The notes under the pieces are model-generated. The model was not told where the DNA came from. It ran no database searches and saw only the letters and a program-made list of their open reading frames with translations. 64,000 bases of DNA from Verrucomicrobiales bacterium (GTDB lineage: Bacteria; Verrucomicrobiota; Verrucomicrobiia; Verrucomicrobiales; DEV007): the NCBI GenBank assembly GCA_029940475.1, contig JAPYUT010000011.1:5103-69102 (forward strand). The letters run 5' to 3'. Made by a program: the position numbers and the translations under genes. Positions 10,346 through 18,678 of the stretch are shown here, in pieces. Numbering within the stretch: position 1 is the stretch's first letter; each line of letters opens with the position of its first letter.

Positions 10346-10969
10346 ATGCCTGAGATTCTTCCCGTCAGCAAAATTATCCGCAATCGCCGCACGGTAAAGC
10401 CCGCCGTCATGGACCCGCAACTGGAAGTGCCCCGGGACTTGATCGAAGAATTGTTCGAGAACGCGAACTGGGCGCCAACACATGGCTTTACCGAGCCCTG
10501 GCGATTCAAGGTGTTTACCGGGGATGCGCGGCAGCAACTTGCCTCGCAGTTGCAGCAACTCTACTGCGAGCACACTCCTGAAGGGCAGTTCAGGCAGGAT
10601 AAGCTGGACAAGCTCGGCCGCAATCCCCTGCTCGCACCGGTGGTCATTGCCATTTGCATGAGGCGGGGAGATAACCCGAAAATTCCCGTTATTGAGGAGG
10701 TTGAGTCGGTCGCATGCGCAGTGCAGAATATGCACCTTACGGCTGCCGCGGCGGGGCTGGGGGCATTCTGGTCATCCCCCCAGGTTCTTGATACCGGAGG
10801 CATGCGCAGTTTCCTGGGCTTAAGGGAAGAGGATTGCTGCCTCGGCTTGTTTTATCTGGGATGGCTCAAGGAGGGCGAGAGGTGGCCGGAAAGCAGCCGT
10901 CACCCGGTGGCAGAAAAGGTGGAGTGGATTAAATGCTCCGGCAGCGGGGCGCTACCGGATATTCCTTAA
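10346..10969 (+). CDS. Nitroreductase-family FMN oxidoreductase
   Basis: This protein of 207 residues has the nitroreductase fold. The N-terminal IIRNRRTVKP and the following NWAPTHGFTEPWRF match the FMN-binding Arg and loop motifs of the YdjA-like subgroup. The later AAAAGLGAFWSSP and FLGLREEDCCLGLFYLGW match the second FMN/NAD(P)H segment. Such enzymes reduce nitro compounds or quinones with NAD(P)H, but the physiological substrate cannot be read from sequence. It is divergent from the peroxiredoxin, which would fit a shared redox role, though this is inference. No Shine-Dalgarno sequence precedes the ATG. Confidence 0.88.
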   Translation: MPEILPVSKIIRNRRTVKPAVMDPQLEVPRDLIEELFENANWAPTHGFTEPWRFKVFTGDARQQLASQLQQLYCEHTPEGQFRQDKLDKLGRNPLLAPVVIAICMRRGDNPKIPVIEEVESVACAVQNMHLTAAAAGLGAFWSSPQVLDTGGMRSFLGLREEDCCLGLFYLGWLKEGERWPESSRHPVAEKVEWIKCSGSGALPDIP

Positions 10970-11011
10970 TGCAGGGATAGTAGTGGCGATTTTTCTGTTA
11001 TTGTTCACGGC

Positions 11012-11040
11012 TTGATAAGTTGCCTTTTTGCCCCGATACT
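11012..11040 (+). promoter_or_regulatory. Probable sigma-70 promoter of the RNase P RNA
   Basis: TTGATA at 11012-11017 is separated by 17 bases from GATACT at 11035-11040. The -35 box matches consensus at five of six positions and the -10 box at four. Transcription would start about seven bases downstream, which coincides with the predicted 5' strand of helix P1 of the RNase P RNA at 11045. Confidence 0.5.
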
Positions 11041-11042
11041 CC

Positions 11043-11465
11043 GGGTGGATGTGCCTGAGACGGTCGCCTGTCGGTTCGCCGGCGGGAGGAAAGTCCGGAC
11101 ACCATAAGGCAGTGCCGCCGTATGAAAGTGCGGGCGGTCGGCGTGAAAGCGCCGGCTGACGGAAAGTGTCGCAGAAAATATACCGCCCGCCGGAGCGTTT
11201 GCCGAGGCGGGTAAGGGTGAAATGGTGGGGTAAGAGCCCACCGCCCCGAGGGTGACCGAGGGGGCACGACAAACCCCGTGCGGTGCAAGACAGAACAGGG
11301 AGAACGGGTTGCCTGCCCGGTTCCGCGAGAGCGGTATGTTCCTGGGTAATAGTCGCAGCTGTGCTTCGGCCGGCTCCTCCCTGGCCTTTGGTCAGGGGGG
11401 GAGATAAATGACCGTTACCCGCCGATGGCGGGGACAGAATCCGGCTTATGACGGTACATCCGCTT
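11043..11465 (+). ncRNA. rnpB: RNase P RNA, bacterial type A
   Basis: This is the catalytic RNA that trims tRNA 5' leaders. The universally conserved P4 strand GAGGAAAGTCCGGAC is at 11086-11100 and its partner ACAGAATCCGGCTTAT is at 11434-11449. In between are other hallmark pieces: GGTAAGGGTGAAATGGTGGG and TAAGAGCCCACCGC, then GACAAACCCCGTGCGGTGCA and AGACAGAACAGGG. The termini pair as helix P1: GTGGATGTGCC (11045-11055) with GGTACATCCGC (11453-11463). The length of about 420 nt fits type A. A promoter lies directly upstream and an intrinsic terminator directly downstream. Reading frames across it should be ignored. Confidence 0.95.
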
Positions 11466-11471
11466 TTATGA

Positions 11472-11511
11472 CGCCCCGGTTCGCGGAGACGCGGGCCGGG
11501 GCGGCTTTTTT
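11472..11511 (+). terminator. Intrinsic terminator after the RNase P RNA
   Basis: CGCCCCGG (11472-11479) pairs perfectly with CCGGGGCG (11496-11503), and the stem is followed by GCTTTTTT. It sits nine bases after the 3' strand of P1 and is the expected rnpB terminator. Confidence 0.85.
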
Positions 11512-11600
11512 ACAGCAGGTATATGTATTTGGCGGGGGTAAGAGGCTGGCCGGAGAGGGGGTCGGCTACCACTTGCCCTTGGGATCACCTGCCTTTATTG

Positions 11601-11606
11601 AGGAGG
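11601..11606 (+). promoter_or_regulatory. Shine-Dalgarno sequence deciding the fabV start
   Basis: A perfect AGGAGG lies three bases before the ATG at 11610. This is unusual in the window, where most starts have no such match. It supports 11610 rather than the upstream in-frame ATG at 11523. Confidence 0.6.
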
Positions 11607-11609
11607 ATC

Positions 11610-12797
11610 ATGATTATTGTCCCGAAGACCCGAGGATTCATCTGTACTACGGCGCATCCTGATGGTTGCGCGGCGCATGTCCAGGAGCAGATTGATCACG
11701 TCAGGTCCCGTCCGCAGCCCGGCAATATGCCAAAGAACGTACTGGTTGTTGGCGCATCGACCGGTTACGGGTTGGCGTCGCGAATTGTCCCTGCTTTCTC
11801 CGGCGGTGCGTCCACGCTGGGCGTGTTTTTTGAGAAGCCTCCGACTGAGCGCAAGACGGCCAGTGCGGGTTGGTATAACAGCGCTGCTCTTGAGGCGGCG
11901 GCGCGTGCCGATGGACTGTATGCCAGGAGCATCAATGGTGACGCTTTTTCCGGGGAAATAAAGCGTCGCGCAATCAGGGAGATCAGTGCCTCCATGGGGC
12001 CGATCGACTGTGTTGTCTATTCCCTGGCTTCACCCCGTCGCACGGATCCGCAAAGCGGTGAGGTCTACAGGTCCTGCCTGAAGCCGATCGGGCAAACCTA
12101 CACGCAGAAGAACATCAATACCGACAAGGCGGAGGTTGACGAGGTAACCATCGAGTCTGCCAGTGACGAGGAGATTGCCGGCACTGTGAAGGTGATGGGG
12201 GGAGAGGACTGGGAGCTCTGGATTGATGCCTTGCTGGAAGCGGGAGTTCTCGCCGATGGCGCCACCAGTGTTGCCTACTCCTACATAGGTCCGGAACTTA
12301 CCTGGCCGATCTACAAGGAGGGAACGATTGGACGTGCCAAGATTCATCTTGAGGAAAGTTGCGCCCGCATCAGGGGGAAACTTGAATCAACAGGGGGTCG
12401 TGCCTTTGTCTCAGTCAATAAAGCGGTCGTGACACAGGCCAGTTCCGCCATTCCCGTGGTGCCGCTCTATATCTCTATCCTTTTCAAGAAGATGAAGGAG
12501 GAAGGCCTGCATGAGGATTGCATTGAGCAAATTCAGCGCATGTTTGCCGATCACCTGGATAATGGCACCCAACTTGATGATGCCGGGCGCATTCGTCTTG
12601 ATGACCGGGAGATGCGTGAGGATATCCAGGCGCATGTCGCCGGGGTGTGGCAGCAGATAACGAGCGGGAACCTGCGTGAATTGTCCGATTTTGAAGGTTA
12701 CCGGAAAAATTTTCTCAAATTGTTCGGTTTTGGTTTGGCAGGTGTTGATTATGACGCCGAGAGCGATCCGTTGCGCAGCGTGGACCTGGTCGAGTAG
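11610..12797 (+). CDS. fabV: Trans-2-enoyl-ACP/CoA reductase, FabV type
   Basis: This is an NADH-dependent enoyl reductase that performs the last step of a fatty-acid elongation cycle, 395 residues. It opens with the FabV-typical MIIVPKTRGFICTTAHPDGC. It has the nucleotide-binding loop VVGASTGYGLASRI (about 47-60) and WYN at 88-90. The catalytic pair Tyr235 and Lys244 sits in IYKEGTIGRAK. With the chosen start these residues fall at the published Y-x8-K numbering of FabV, which supports 11610 as start. FabV proteins are known to be much less sensitive to triclosan than FabI. It is preceded by rnpB and followed by the dgkA remnant. Confidence 0.95.
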   Translation: MIIVPKTRGFICTTAHPDGCAAHVQEQIDHVRSRPQPGNMPKNVLVVGASTGYGLASRIVPAFSGGASTLGVFFEKPPTERKTASAGWYNSAALEAAARADGLYARSINGDAFSGEIKRRAIREISASMGPIDCVVYSLASPRRTDPQSGEVYRSCLKPIGQTYTQKNINTDKAEVDEVTIESASDEEIAGTVKVMGGEDWELWIDALLEAGVLADGATSVAYSYIGPELTWPIYKEGTIGRAKIHLEESCARIRGKLESTGGRAFVSVNKAVVTQASSAIPVVPLYISILFKKMKEEGLHEDCIEQIQRMFADHLDNGTQLDDAGRIRLDDREMREDIQAHVAGVWQQITSGNLRELSDFEGYRKNFLKLFGFGLAGVDYDAESDPLRSVDLVE

Positions 12798-12805
12798 TGC
12801 TGGTA

Positions 12806-12952
12806 ATGGCAAATCAGGTATATGTCGTGCATCCGGAGCGCCAGCCACATATCGGCAGGGTTAAGGATATGGCCGCAGGTGCGGTATTAATCGCGGCGAT
12901 TGCGGCTGGGTGTGTCGGGATTATGATCTTTCTGCCAAAGCTTATTTCATGA
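12806..12952 (+). pseudogene. dgkA: Remnant of a diacylglycerol/undecaprenol kinase (C-terminal part only)
   Basis: A 48-codon frame encodes the C-terminal end of a DgkA-type membrane kinase. HPERQPHIGRVKDMAAGAVL contains the conserved (A/G)KDxAAGAVL motif, and the final helix AAIAAGCVGIMIFLPKL is the last transmembrane helix. Complete DgkA proteins have about 110-130 residues with three helices. The N-terminal half, including the Glu-rich active-site helix, is missing because the fabV stop lies only nine bases upstream. The frame ends in ATGA, overlapping the glcD start at 12949. It is therefore either a deletion relic or a short membrane peptide translationally coupled to glcD. Catalytic activity is not expected. 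Confidence 0.7.
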
Positions 12953-14325
12953 ATTGCCCCGAACTGGTTGAATCACTCACTGCGCTGCTCGGTGCGGACA
13001 AGGTTTCCGCAGCGCAAGCCGTGATTGAGGATCACAGCATCGACAAATGGCTGGTTGGGCATCCGCCCGATGTGGTGGTGTTTGCCGGGTCCACCGCCGA
13101 TGTTGTCGCGGTGATGAAGTTTGCATCAGCACAGGGGGTTGCGGTCACAACCCGCGGTGCGGGGGTCGGCTACGTTGGAGGAGCGGTGCCGATGACCGGG
13201 GGCATTGTGATTTCCGTTGCGCGCATGACTGCGATCAGGGAAATCAACACTGCCGATGGAGTGGCAATCGTTGAGCCCGGGGTAATTACCGGCGATTTGC
13301 AGGATGCGGTGCGCAAGCTCGGCTGGTTTTATCCGCCTGACCCGGCGAGCCTCAAGGAGTGCAGCATCGGCGGCAATGTCGCGACCAATGCCGGCGGGCC
13401 GCATTGCCTCAAGTACGGGGTTACGCGCCACTACATACTTGGCCTTGAGGTGGTGCTTGCTGACGGCAGCGTGGCAAAACTGGGAGGCCGCTGCCACAAG
13501 GACAAGACCGGCTTTGACTTGATCGGCATGTTTGTCGGGTCCGAGGGCCTGCTGGGGATCGTGACTGAAATCACCTGCCGGCTTATTCCGCATCCGCCGG
13601 CACGGGCGATGGCATCAGCGAGCTTCGCCTCCTTTGCCGAGGCCGCCGCCGCGGTCCAGGAAATCCTCGGTGCGGGATTCCTGCCGGCGGCTCTGGAAAT
13701 CTCCGACAAGTTCACCCTCGGGGCAGCACGTGACCATGTGGGATCAGAGCTGATCCCTGACGGGGAGTCCCATCTGCTGGTCGAGATTGACGGCCAGGCC
13801 GGGTCCGTCAATTCCGAGACCAGGGCGGTGGTTTCACTGTTACGGGACCTTGGCTGCCTGTCCCTTGAAACCGCGGAGGATGAGGCCGGTTGTGAGGCGA
13901 TCTGGGAGATCCGGCGCGCATTCAGCTACAGCCTGCGCGCGACGGGTCTCACCAAGCTTAATGAGGATATTGTCGTGCCGCGTGGCAAGCTGGTGGAACT
14001 GGTGGCTTTCTGTGAGCGCCTGCAGGATGAATGCGGGATGCCCATTGCCTGTTTCGGGCATGCCGGGGACGGCAATATTCATGTCAATATCATGGTGGAC
14101 GGCATCGATGACCCGGCGGTGCGCGCCCGCTCGGATGAGGCGCTGGACACCCTGTTCAAGGCCGTGCTGGACCTTGGCGGCACGATCAGTGGTGAGCACG
14201 GTATCGGCATTGCCAAGAAACGCTGGTTTGAGGAGGCCCTTGATCCCGGGGCCCTTGACCTGCACCGGCGCTTGAAGACTGTCCTTGATCCTGACGGCAT
14301 TCTCAACCCCGGGAAGTTTGTTTGA
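12949..14325 (+). CDS. glcD: FAD-linked oxidase, GlcD / D-lactate dehydrogenase type
   Basis: This is a flavoprotein of 458 residues that oxidises 2-hydroxy acids such as glycolate or D-lactate. The N-terminal FAD-binding domain shows TTRGAGVGYVGGAVP and PDPASLKECSIGGNVATNAG followed by KYGVTRHY. The C-terminal substrate/FAD domain has CFGHAGDGNIHVN and SGEHGIGIAKKRW, both hallmark His-containing motifs. Family knowledge cannot separate glycolate from D-lactate here, and no GlcE or GlcF partner is present. The ATG overlaps the stop of the dgkA remnant (ATGA), suggesting translational coupling. A longer start at 12910 would overlap that frame and lacks homology. Confidence 0.88.
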   Translation: MNCPELVESLTALLGADKVSAAQAVIEDHSIDKWLVGHPPDVVVFAGSTADVVAVMKFASAQGVAVTTRGAGVGYVGGAVPMTGGIVISVARMTAIREINTADGVAIVEPGVITGDLQDAVRKLGWFYPPDPASLKECSIGGNVATNAGGPHCLKYGVTRHYILGLEVVLADGSVAKLGGRCHKDKTGFDLIGMFVGSEGLLGIVTEITCRLIPHPPARAMASASFASFAEAAAAVQEILGAGFLPAALEISDKFTLGAARDHVGSELIPDGESHLLVEIDGQAGSVNSETRAVVSLLRDLGCLSLETAEDEAGCEAIWEIRRAFSYSLRATGLTKLNEDIVVPRGKLVELVAFCERLQDECGMPIACFGHAGDGNIHVNIMVDGIDDPAVRARSDEALDTLFKAVLDLGGTISGEHGIGIAKKRWFEEALDPGALDLHRRLKTVLDPDGILNPGKFV

Positions 14326-14359
14326 GCAGGCCTTCCGGGTGTGTCAGGGTTGATGAGGA

Positions 14360-15211
14360 ATGAAAACACTTTTTTTTACAATATGGATGCTCGGGATTAT
14401 CCCGGTCGCCGGTGCACCGCTGGAGGTCGACGCGCTGACTTTCAACATCCGTTACGACAACCCTAAGGATGGCAAGGATGCCTGGCCCAAGCGGCAGGAA
14501 ATGGTCGGGCAGTGGCTGCACAAGCAGTCACCGGACCTTGTCGGGCTGCAGGAGGCAAAGCGCCACCAGGTTGATGACATCCGGAAAATCGCCACGCAGT
14601 ATGCCGAATACGGGGTTGGCCGCGATGACGGCAAAAGCGCGGGTGAGCACTGCACGATTCTCTACAAGGCTGCGCGCTTTGCCCTTGATGCTGCGGACTG
14701 CGGCACCTTCTGGCTGAGTGACACGCCGGAGAAGGTTGCCTCCAAGTCATGGGGCAACGGCATCCCGAGGATCTGCACCTGGGCGCGGCTGGTGGAAAAG
14801 AAAAGCAAGCGGGCCTTCTATATATACAACATCCACTGGGACCACAGGAGCCAGCCCAGCCGCGAGGGTGCGGCAGGGCTCATCATTGAGCGCATCGCAA
14901 AGCGCAGCCACCCGAAAGAGCCGATCATCCTGATGGGTGATTTCAATGCTAATGAGTCCAACCCGGCGATCACGGCACTGAAGGCCAAGCCCTTGGGCTT
15001 GATTGATTCCTATCGCGTGGTCAAGCCGGAAGAGAAGGCGGTGCGCACCTTCCACGGATTCCGGGGCGGCACGGCGACCGGGAGCAAGATTGACCATGTA
15101 TTCGTGCTGCCCGGGACCGCCACGGTGAAGTCGGCAGCAATCGTGCGCTATCACCGCGATGGGCGTTACCTCTCTGACCATTACCCGGTACGGGCACTGC
15201 TTTTGTTTTGA
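14360..15211 (+). CDS. Secreted endonuclease/exonuclease/phosphatase-fold protein
   Basis: This is a 283-residue protein with a short signal peptide (FFTIWMLGIIPVAGA) and a complete EEP-superfamily metallohydrolase domain. Motifs in order are LTFNIRYDN, LVGLQEAKR (metal-binding Glu), NIHWDH, ILMGDFNANES (metal/catalytic Asp-Asn) and, at the end, KIDHVFV and SDHYPVRA (catalytic Asp-His). In secreted forms this fold serves as nuclease, sphingomyelinase or sugar-phosphate phosphatase. The NIRYDNPKDG opening resembles secreted EEP proteins from polysaccharide-degrading bacteria. The substrate cannot be assigned. Confidence 0.88.
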   Translation: MKTLFFTIWMLGIIPVAGAPLEVDALTFNIRYDNPKDGKDAWPKRQEMVGQWLHKQSPDLVGLQEAKRHQVDDIRKIATQYAEYGVGRDDGKSAGEHCTILYKAARFALDAADCGTFWLSDTPEKVASKSWGNGIPRICTWARLVEKKSKRAFYIYNIHWDHRSQPSREGAAGLIIERIAKRSHPKEPIILMGDFNANESNPAITALKAKPLGLIDSYRVVKPEEKAVRTFHGFRGGTATGSKIDHVFVLPGTATVKSAAIVRYHRDGRYLSDHYPVRALLLF

Positions 15212-15299
15212 TGTCAAGGCAGGTCGGGGTGGGCTTGTGCACTGATCGGGCCGGTTTGAGCCCCTGTGTGAGATGTTTTCCACCTTGAGGTGGCAGATT

Positions 15300-15315
15300 T
15301 GGCACGGGAACTGCT
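15300..15315 (+). promoter_or_regulatory. Sigma-54 (RpoN) promoter upstream of the ammonium transporter
   Basis: TGGCACGGGAACTGCT matches the -24/-12 consensus TGGCACG-N4-TTGC(A/T) with one mismatch. The invariant GG (15301-15302) and GC (15313-15314) are separated by the required ten bases. Transcription would start near 15326, about 48 bases before the amt start. This implies nitrogen-dependent control through an NtrC-like activator, though no clear activator site was identified upstream. Confidence 0.75.
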
Positions 15316-15373
15316 TTTTTATAGGAAACTCACCCCTGTGTATTCTCTCTATTAAACCAATAACCTACTAAAA

Positions 15374-16684
15374 ATGAAGAAGTTAATCGCGCCACTCGGC
15401 GTATTCCTGTTGTTGGTGCTTAGTGCACCAGATCTTTTTGCCGCCGAAGAGGCAACCGGCCCGGATTCCGGGCATACCGCCTGGATGATTACCGCCACCG
15501 TCCTGGTGCTGTTGATGACCATCCCCGGCCTGGCTCTGTTTTATGGCGGACTGGTGCGTTCCAAGAACGTGCTTTCCGTGTTGATGCAGTGTTTTTTCAT
15601 CACCGCGGTGATGTCCGTCCTGTGGGTCATCTGTGGCTATAGCCTTGCTGCCGGTGAAGGAAATCTTTTCATAGGTGATTTAAAGAATTTGTTCCTTAAG
15701 GACCTGACGCCCGAAAGCGGCGACGACGGGGGTATTCCGGAGAGCGTGTTTATCACTTTCCAGATGACCTTCTTCATCATCACCCCGGCGCTGATTGTCG
15801 GTGCCTTTGCCGAGCGCATGAAGTTCTCGGCAGTCATGATCTTCACCATCCTGTGGGCGCTCATCTCCTACTGCCCGATCTGGCACATGGCCTGGGGCGG
15901 CGGCCTGTTTGGCGGCGGTGATGAAGGTAATTTCCTGATGGCAGCCGGGGAAGGCGCCATTGATTTTGCCGGCGGCACCGTGGTGCACATCAATGCCGGT
16001 ATTGCCGGCCTGGTGGCCTGTATCATGCTGAAGAAGCGCAAGGGCTATCCCAATACCCTTATCCCGCCGCACAGCGTGCCGTTCACGATGATCGGTGCCT
16101 CATTGCTTTGGGTCGGCTGGTTCGGCTTCAATGCCGGCAGTGAGTTAGCGGCTGATGGCGTTGCCGGTTACGCGATGCTGACCACCCAGATTGCCACCGC
16201 TGCCGCGGTGATCGCCTGGGTCCTTGTTGAGTGGCTGATCAACGGCAAGCCGACCGCGGTTGGTGCGGCCACCGGCGCGGTTGCCGGACTGGTTGCCATT
16301 ACCCCGGCCTCGGGCTCAACCGACGTGATGGGAGCATTGATTATCGGACTTGCCTCCGGCGCAATCTGTTACGTCGCCGCGACTTCACTGAAGCGCAAGT
16401 TTGGCTATGATGACAGCCTTGACGTATTCGGCGTGCACGGTGTCGGCGGTATTGTGGGCGCCATCCTCACCGGCGTGTTTATCCGCGAGGGATATGGAAC
16501 GGAAGGTGGAATCGCACAGGCGATTATTCAGGGCAAGGCAGTCCTGGTGACCATCGTGTGGAGTGCCATTGCTGCAGTGATTGCCCTTACCGTGGCCAAG
16601 TTTACCGTTGGCCTGCGGGTCAGTGACAACGAGGAGGACAACGGCCTCGACCAGGGATCCCACGGCGAGAGCGCCTACAGTTAA
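15374..16684 (+). CDS. amt: Ammonium transporter, Amt family
   Basis: This is a membrane channel for ammonium uptake, 436 residues. A cleavable signal peptide (LGVFLLLVLSAPDLFAA) precedes eleven predicted helices. The family signature PGLALFYGGLVRSKNVLS is near residue 55. The pore histidines are in GTVVHINAGIAGLV and FGVHGVGGIVGAILTG. No glnK/PII gene accompanies it, which is unusual for amt. It is a single-gene transcription unit, with a sigma-54 promoter upstream and a strong intrinsic terminator downstream. Confidence 0.96.
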   Translation: MKKLIAPLGVFLLLVLSAPDLFAAEEATGPDSGHTAWMITATVLVLLMTIPGLALFYGGLVRSKNVLSVLMQCFFITAVMSVLWVICGYSLAAGEGNLFIGDLKNLFLKDLTPESGDDGGIPESVFITFQMTFFIITPALIVGAFAERMKFSAVMIFTILWALISYCPIWHMAWGGGLFGGGDEGNFLMAAGEGAIDFAGGTVVHINAGIAGLVACIMLKKRKGYPNTLIPPHSVPFTMIGASLLWVGWFGFNAGSELAADGVAGYAMLTTQIATAAAVIAWVLVEWLINGKPTAVGAATGAVAGLVAITPASGSTDVMGALIIGLASGAICYVAATSLKRKFGYDDSLDVFGVHGVGGIVGAILTGVFIREGYGTEGGIAQAIIQGKAVLVTIVWSAIAAVIALTVAKFTVGLRVSDNEEDNGLDQGSHGESAYS

Positions 16685-16720
16685 CAATAGAATCAAGGAT
16701 TTAAATTCAATCCAACACGA

Positions 16721-16752
16721 AAAGCCCGGCGGTTATCCGCCGGGCTTTTTTT
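16721..16752 (+). terminator. Intrinsic terminator of amt
   Basis: AGCCCGGCGG (16723-16732) pairs perfectly with CCGCCGGGCT (16737-16746) around a TTAT loop and is followed by a T-run. It is the clearest rho-independent terminator in the window. Confidence 0.95.
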
Positions 16753-16832
16753 GTAATCAAACAGGAATTTCCTGATACCCGGCCCGTCTTTGTCTTGAGC
16801 AGTTGTTGTACTGCGGGTATCAAAGAGGATTG

Positions 16833-17567
16833 ATGACAGTCAGCGGAAAGTTACAGGAGGCGGCAAAGGCCCTGAGTAAGGATGTGGATCGTCTCCGGTT
16901 TTCTTCACCCGTTGAATATGTCTACAACCCGTTGCAGTATGCCTGGGAAGCACACCGGGAATATCTCAAGAGGTTTGCCGATTGCCCCAAGCGCGTGGTT
17001 TTCCTTGGCATGAACCCGGGGCCCTGGGGCATGGCGCAGACAGGCGTGCCATTCGGGGAGATTGCTGCGGTGCGCGAGTGGATGGGCATTGAGTGTGCGG
17101 TGGATAAACCTGATCCCGAGCACCCGAAACGCCCGGTTGAGGGATTTTCCTGCACCCGGTCTGAGGTCAGCGGCAGGAGGCTGTGGGGATTTTTCGCTGA
17201 GAGGTTTGGTGCTCCCGAGCGGTTTTTTGCCGAGCATTTTGTCGGCAATTACTGCCCGCTGGTGTTTATGGAGCAATCCGGGCGCAACCGCACCCCGGAT
17301 AAGCTTTCCGCTGCGGAAAAGGCGCAGCTTGATGCGCTGTGCGATGCGCACCTGGCAAGACTGCTGGAGATCCTCTCCCCACAGTGGGCAGTTGGCGTGG
17401 GCGCCTTTGCGGAGTCGAAGCTCCAGGCTGTTGCCGGGAATTTAAGTTCTCCACCAAGGGTCACGCGCATCCTGCACCCCAGCCCGGCCAGCCCGGCGGC
17501 CAACCGGGGTTGGGATAAGGCTGCACTGCGACAACTGCAGGAGGCCGGGGTCTGGAAAGCAGGATAG
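16833..17567 (+). CDS. SMUG1-type uracil-DNA glycosylase
   Basis: This protein removes uracil and oxidised pyrimidines from DNA. It is 244 residues and belongs to uracil-DNA glycosylase family 3. The water-activating motif GMNPGPWGMAQTGVPFG is at residues 59-75. The conserved EHPKRPVEGFSC and EVSGRRLWG follow, then NYCPLVFME and the DNA-intercalating loop HPSPASPAANRGW near the C-terminus. These match animal SMUG1 closely. SMUG1 is patchily distributed in bacteria, so its presence is notable. Start 16833 (ATG) is preferred over the upstream TTG at 16803 because homology begins later. It ends eight bases from the convergent metal-related gene. Confidence 0.92.
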   Translation: MTVSGKLQEAAKALSKDVDRLRFSSPVEYVYNPLQYAWEAHREYLKRFADCPKRVVFLGMNPGPWGMAQTGVPFGEIAAVREWMGIECAVDKPDPEHPKRPVEGFSCTRSEVSGRRLWGFFAERFGAPERFFAEHFVGNYCPLVFMEQSGRNRTPDKLSAAEKAQLDALCDAHLARLLEILSPQWAVGVGAFAESKLQAVAGNLSSPPRVTRILHPSPASPAANRGWDKAALRQLQEAGVWKAG

Positions 17568-17574
17568 AGCCGGG

Positions 17575-18678
17575 CTAGAAGTTAAATTGCCAACCGGCGA
17601 TGACCGAGTAGTCGCGTTGCATGCCCACGCCATTGAGATCCTGAGCCAGCGGGAAGATGCCCTCGATGGCAAGCCGGTGCCCCTTGAGCGCTCCCTTCCT
17701 GATCTGGAAGTTGAGCCCGATACCGCCCTCCAGGAATTCACCGCCGTAGTTGCCCTGGATGAAAGGTGGTGCGGCATGACTGTGGTGGCTGGAGAAGTGC
17801 CCCTCGATTGCATCGGCATTTGTGTAGCTTAAGCGCAGTGAGGTACTCAGGCTCTCGTTGAGGTCGCGGGCGACCCAGCCGGTGAGGTTGAGCTGGTCGC
17901 CGAGTGCGTAACCGGCCTCATTCTCATTCTCAAGCCGGATCGTGCCCATGGCCTGTGCGCCAAAGCTGTAGCCATCCCTTTGTCCCAGCCATGTAATGCC
18001 GGGTTTCAGGTCCCAGGTCCCGGAGCCGAGCTGCATTCCGTAGGGCAGGAGCATGCCGTGTTCTTTTTCCTGCACACCGGCGGTGGGAAGCCCTATGCCG
18101 AGGTTGAGGTGGATGCGCTGGCGGTTTGCATCGTGTATTTTGTACATGCCGCCAAAGGTAATGTCGCCAAGGCCAGAGGAGGCGTGGCTGAATGAGCCGC
18201 CGCCATGCCCACCATGACCCCCTGCCATGCCACCCATCATCATGCCGCCATGCCCGCCCATGCCGTGGGCGGGTTTGCGGGTCAGGTTCATCTTCTTTTC
18301 CACAAAGTTGATCATTGCCATCAATGTCAGCTTGTCAGTTGGTGCGTGCATCATGCCGATCATGTGCATGTCCATGGACATGTCACTTGCAGCAATATCG
18401 TAGCCAAGGCCGAAGACATCCTCTGCGGAGAGGGAACCGGTTCCCCGGCGGTGGCCGTCCATTGCCATTGTCATGTAGCGGTAGGAGAGCATGAACTCAC
18501 CGGCGTCATGTGTGTGTGTGCCCATCACGCCGATTGGAGCCTGGTTATCATGGTCGTGGCCTGTGTGGTGGTGCTCGTGACCTGCGTGGATATCAGGTTG
18601 CGGGCTTTCCACGGCCGGGGAGGGAGTAATTAATGATAAACTGCACGATATGGCAGTTAGGGTTATGAGAGATTTCAT
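17575..18678 (-). CDS. Met/His-rich outer-membrane beta-barrel-like protein, probably metal-related
   Basis: This is an exported 367-residue protein. A signal peptide is followed by a His cluster (HAGHEHHHTGHDHD). A Met/His/Gly-rich loop in the middle contains MGGHGGMMMGGMAGGHGGHG. The rest alternates amphipathic strands and ends in Phe (VIAGWQFNF), the pattern of an outer-membrane barrel. It resembles the "transporter"/MetA-pathway proteins often encoded near copper or silver efflux genes. Copper or zinc binding is likely from composition but not proven. The start at 18678 directly precedes the signal peptide; the frame is open further upstream but without homology. The small Cys-pair gene lies 148 bases upstream on the same strand and may be co-transcribed. 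Confidence 0.75.
   Translation of the reverse strand: MKSLITLTAISCSLSLITPSPAVESPQPDIHAGHEHHHTGHDHDNQAPIGVMGTHTHDAGEFMLSYRYMTMAMDGHRRGTGSLSAEDVFGLGYDIAASDMSMDMHMIGMMHAPTDKLTLMAMINFVEKKMNLTRKPAHGMGGHGGMMMGGMAGGHGGHGGGSFSHASSGLGDITFGGMYKIHDANRQRIHLNLGIGLPTAGVQEKEHGMLLPYGMQLGSGTWDLKPGITWLGQRDGYSFGAQAMGTIRLENENEAGYALGDQLNLTGWVARDLNESLSTSLRLSYTNADAIEGHFSSHHSHAAPPFIQGNYGGEFLEGGIGLNFQIRKGALKGHRLAIEGIFPLAQDLNGVGMQRDYSVIAGWQFNF

Noticed and set aside
10952-11662. Several open frames on both strands (for example 10952-11272 minus and 11408-11662 plus)
   Set aside because: They cover the RNase P RNA and its terminator; the frames arise from GC-rich structured RNA.
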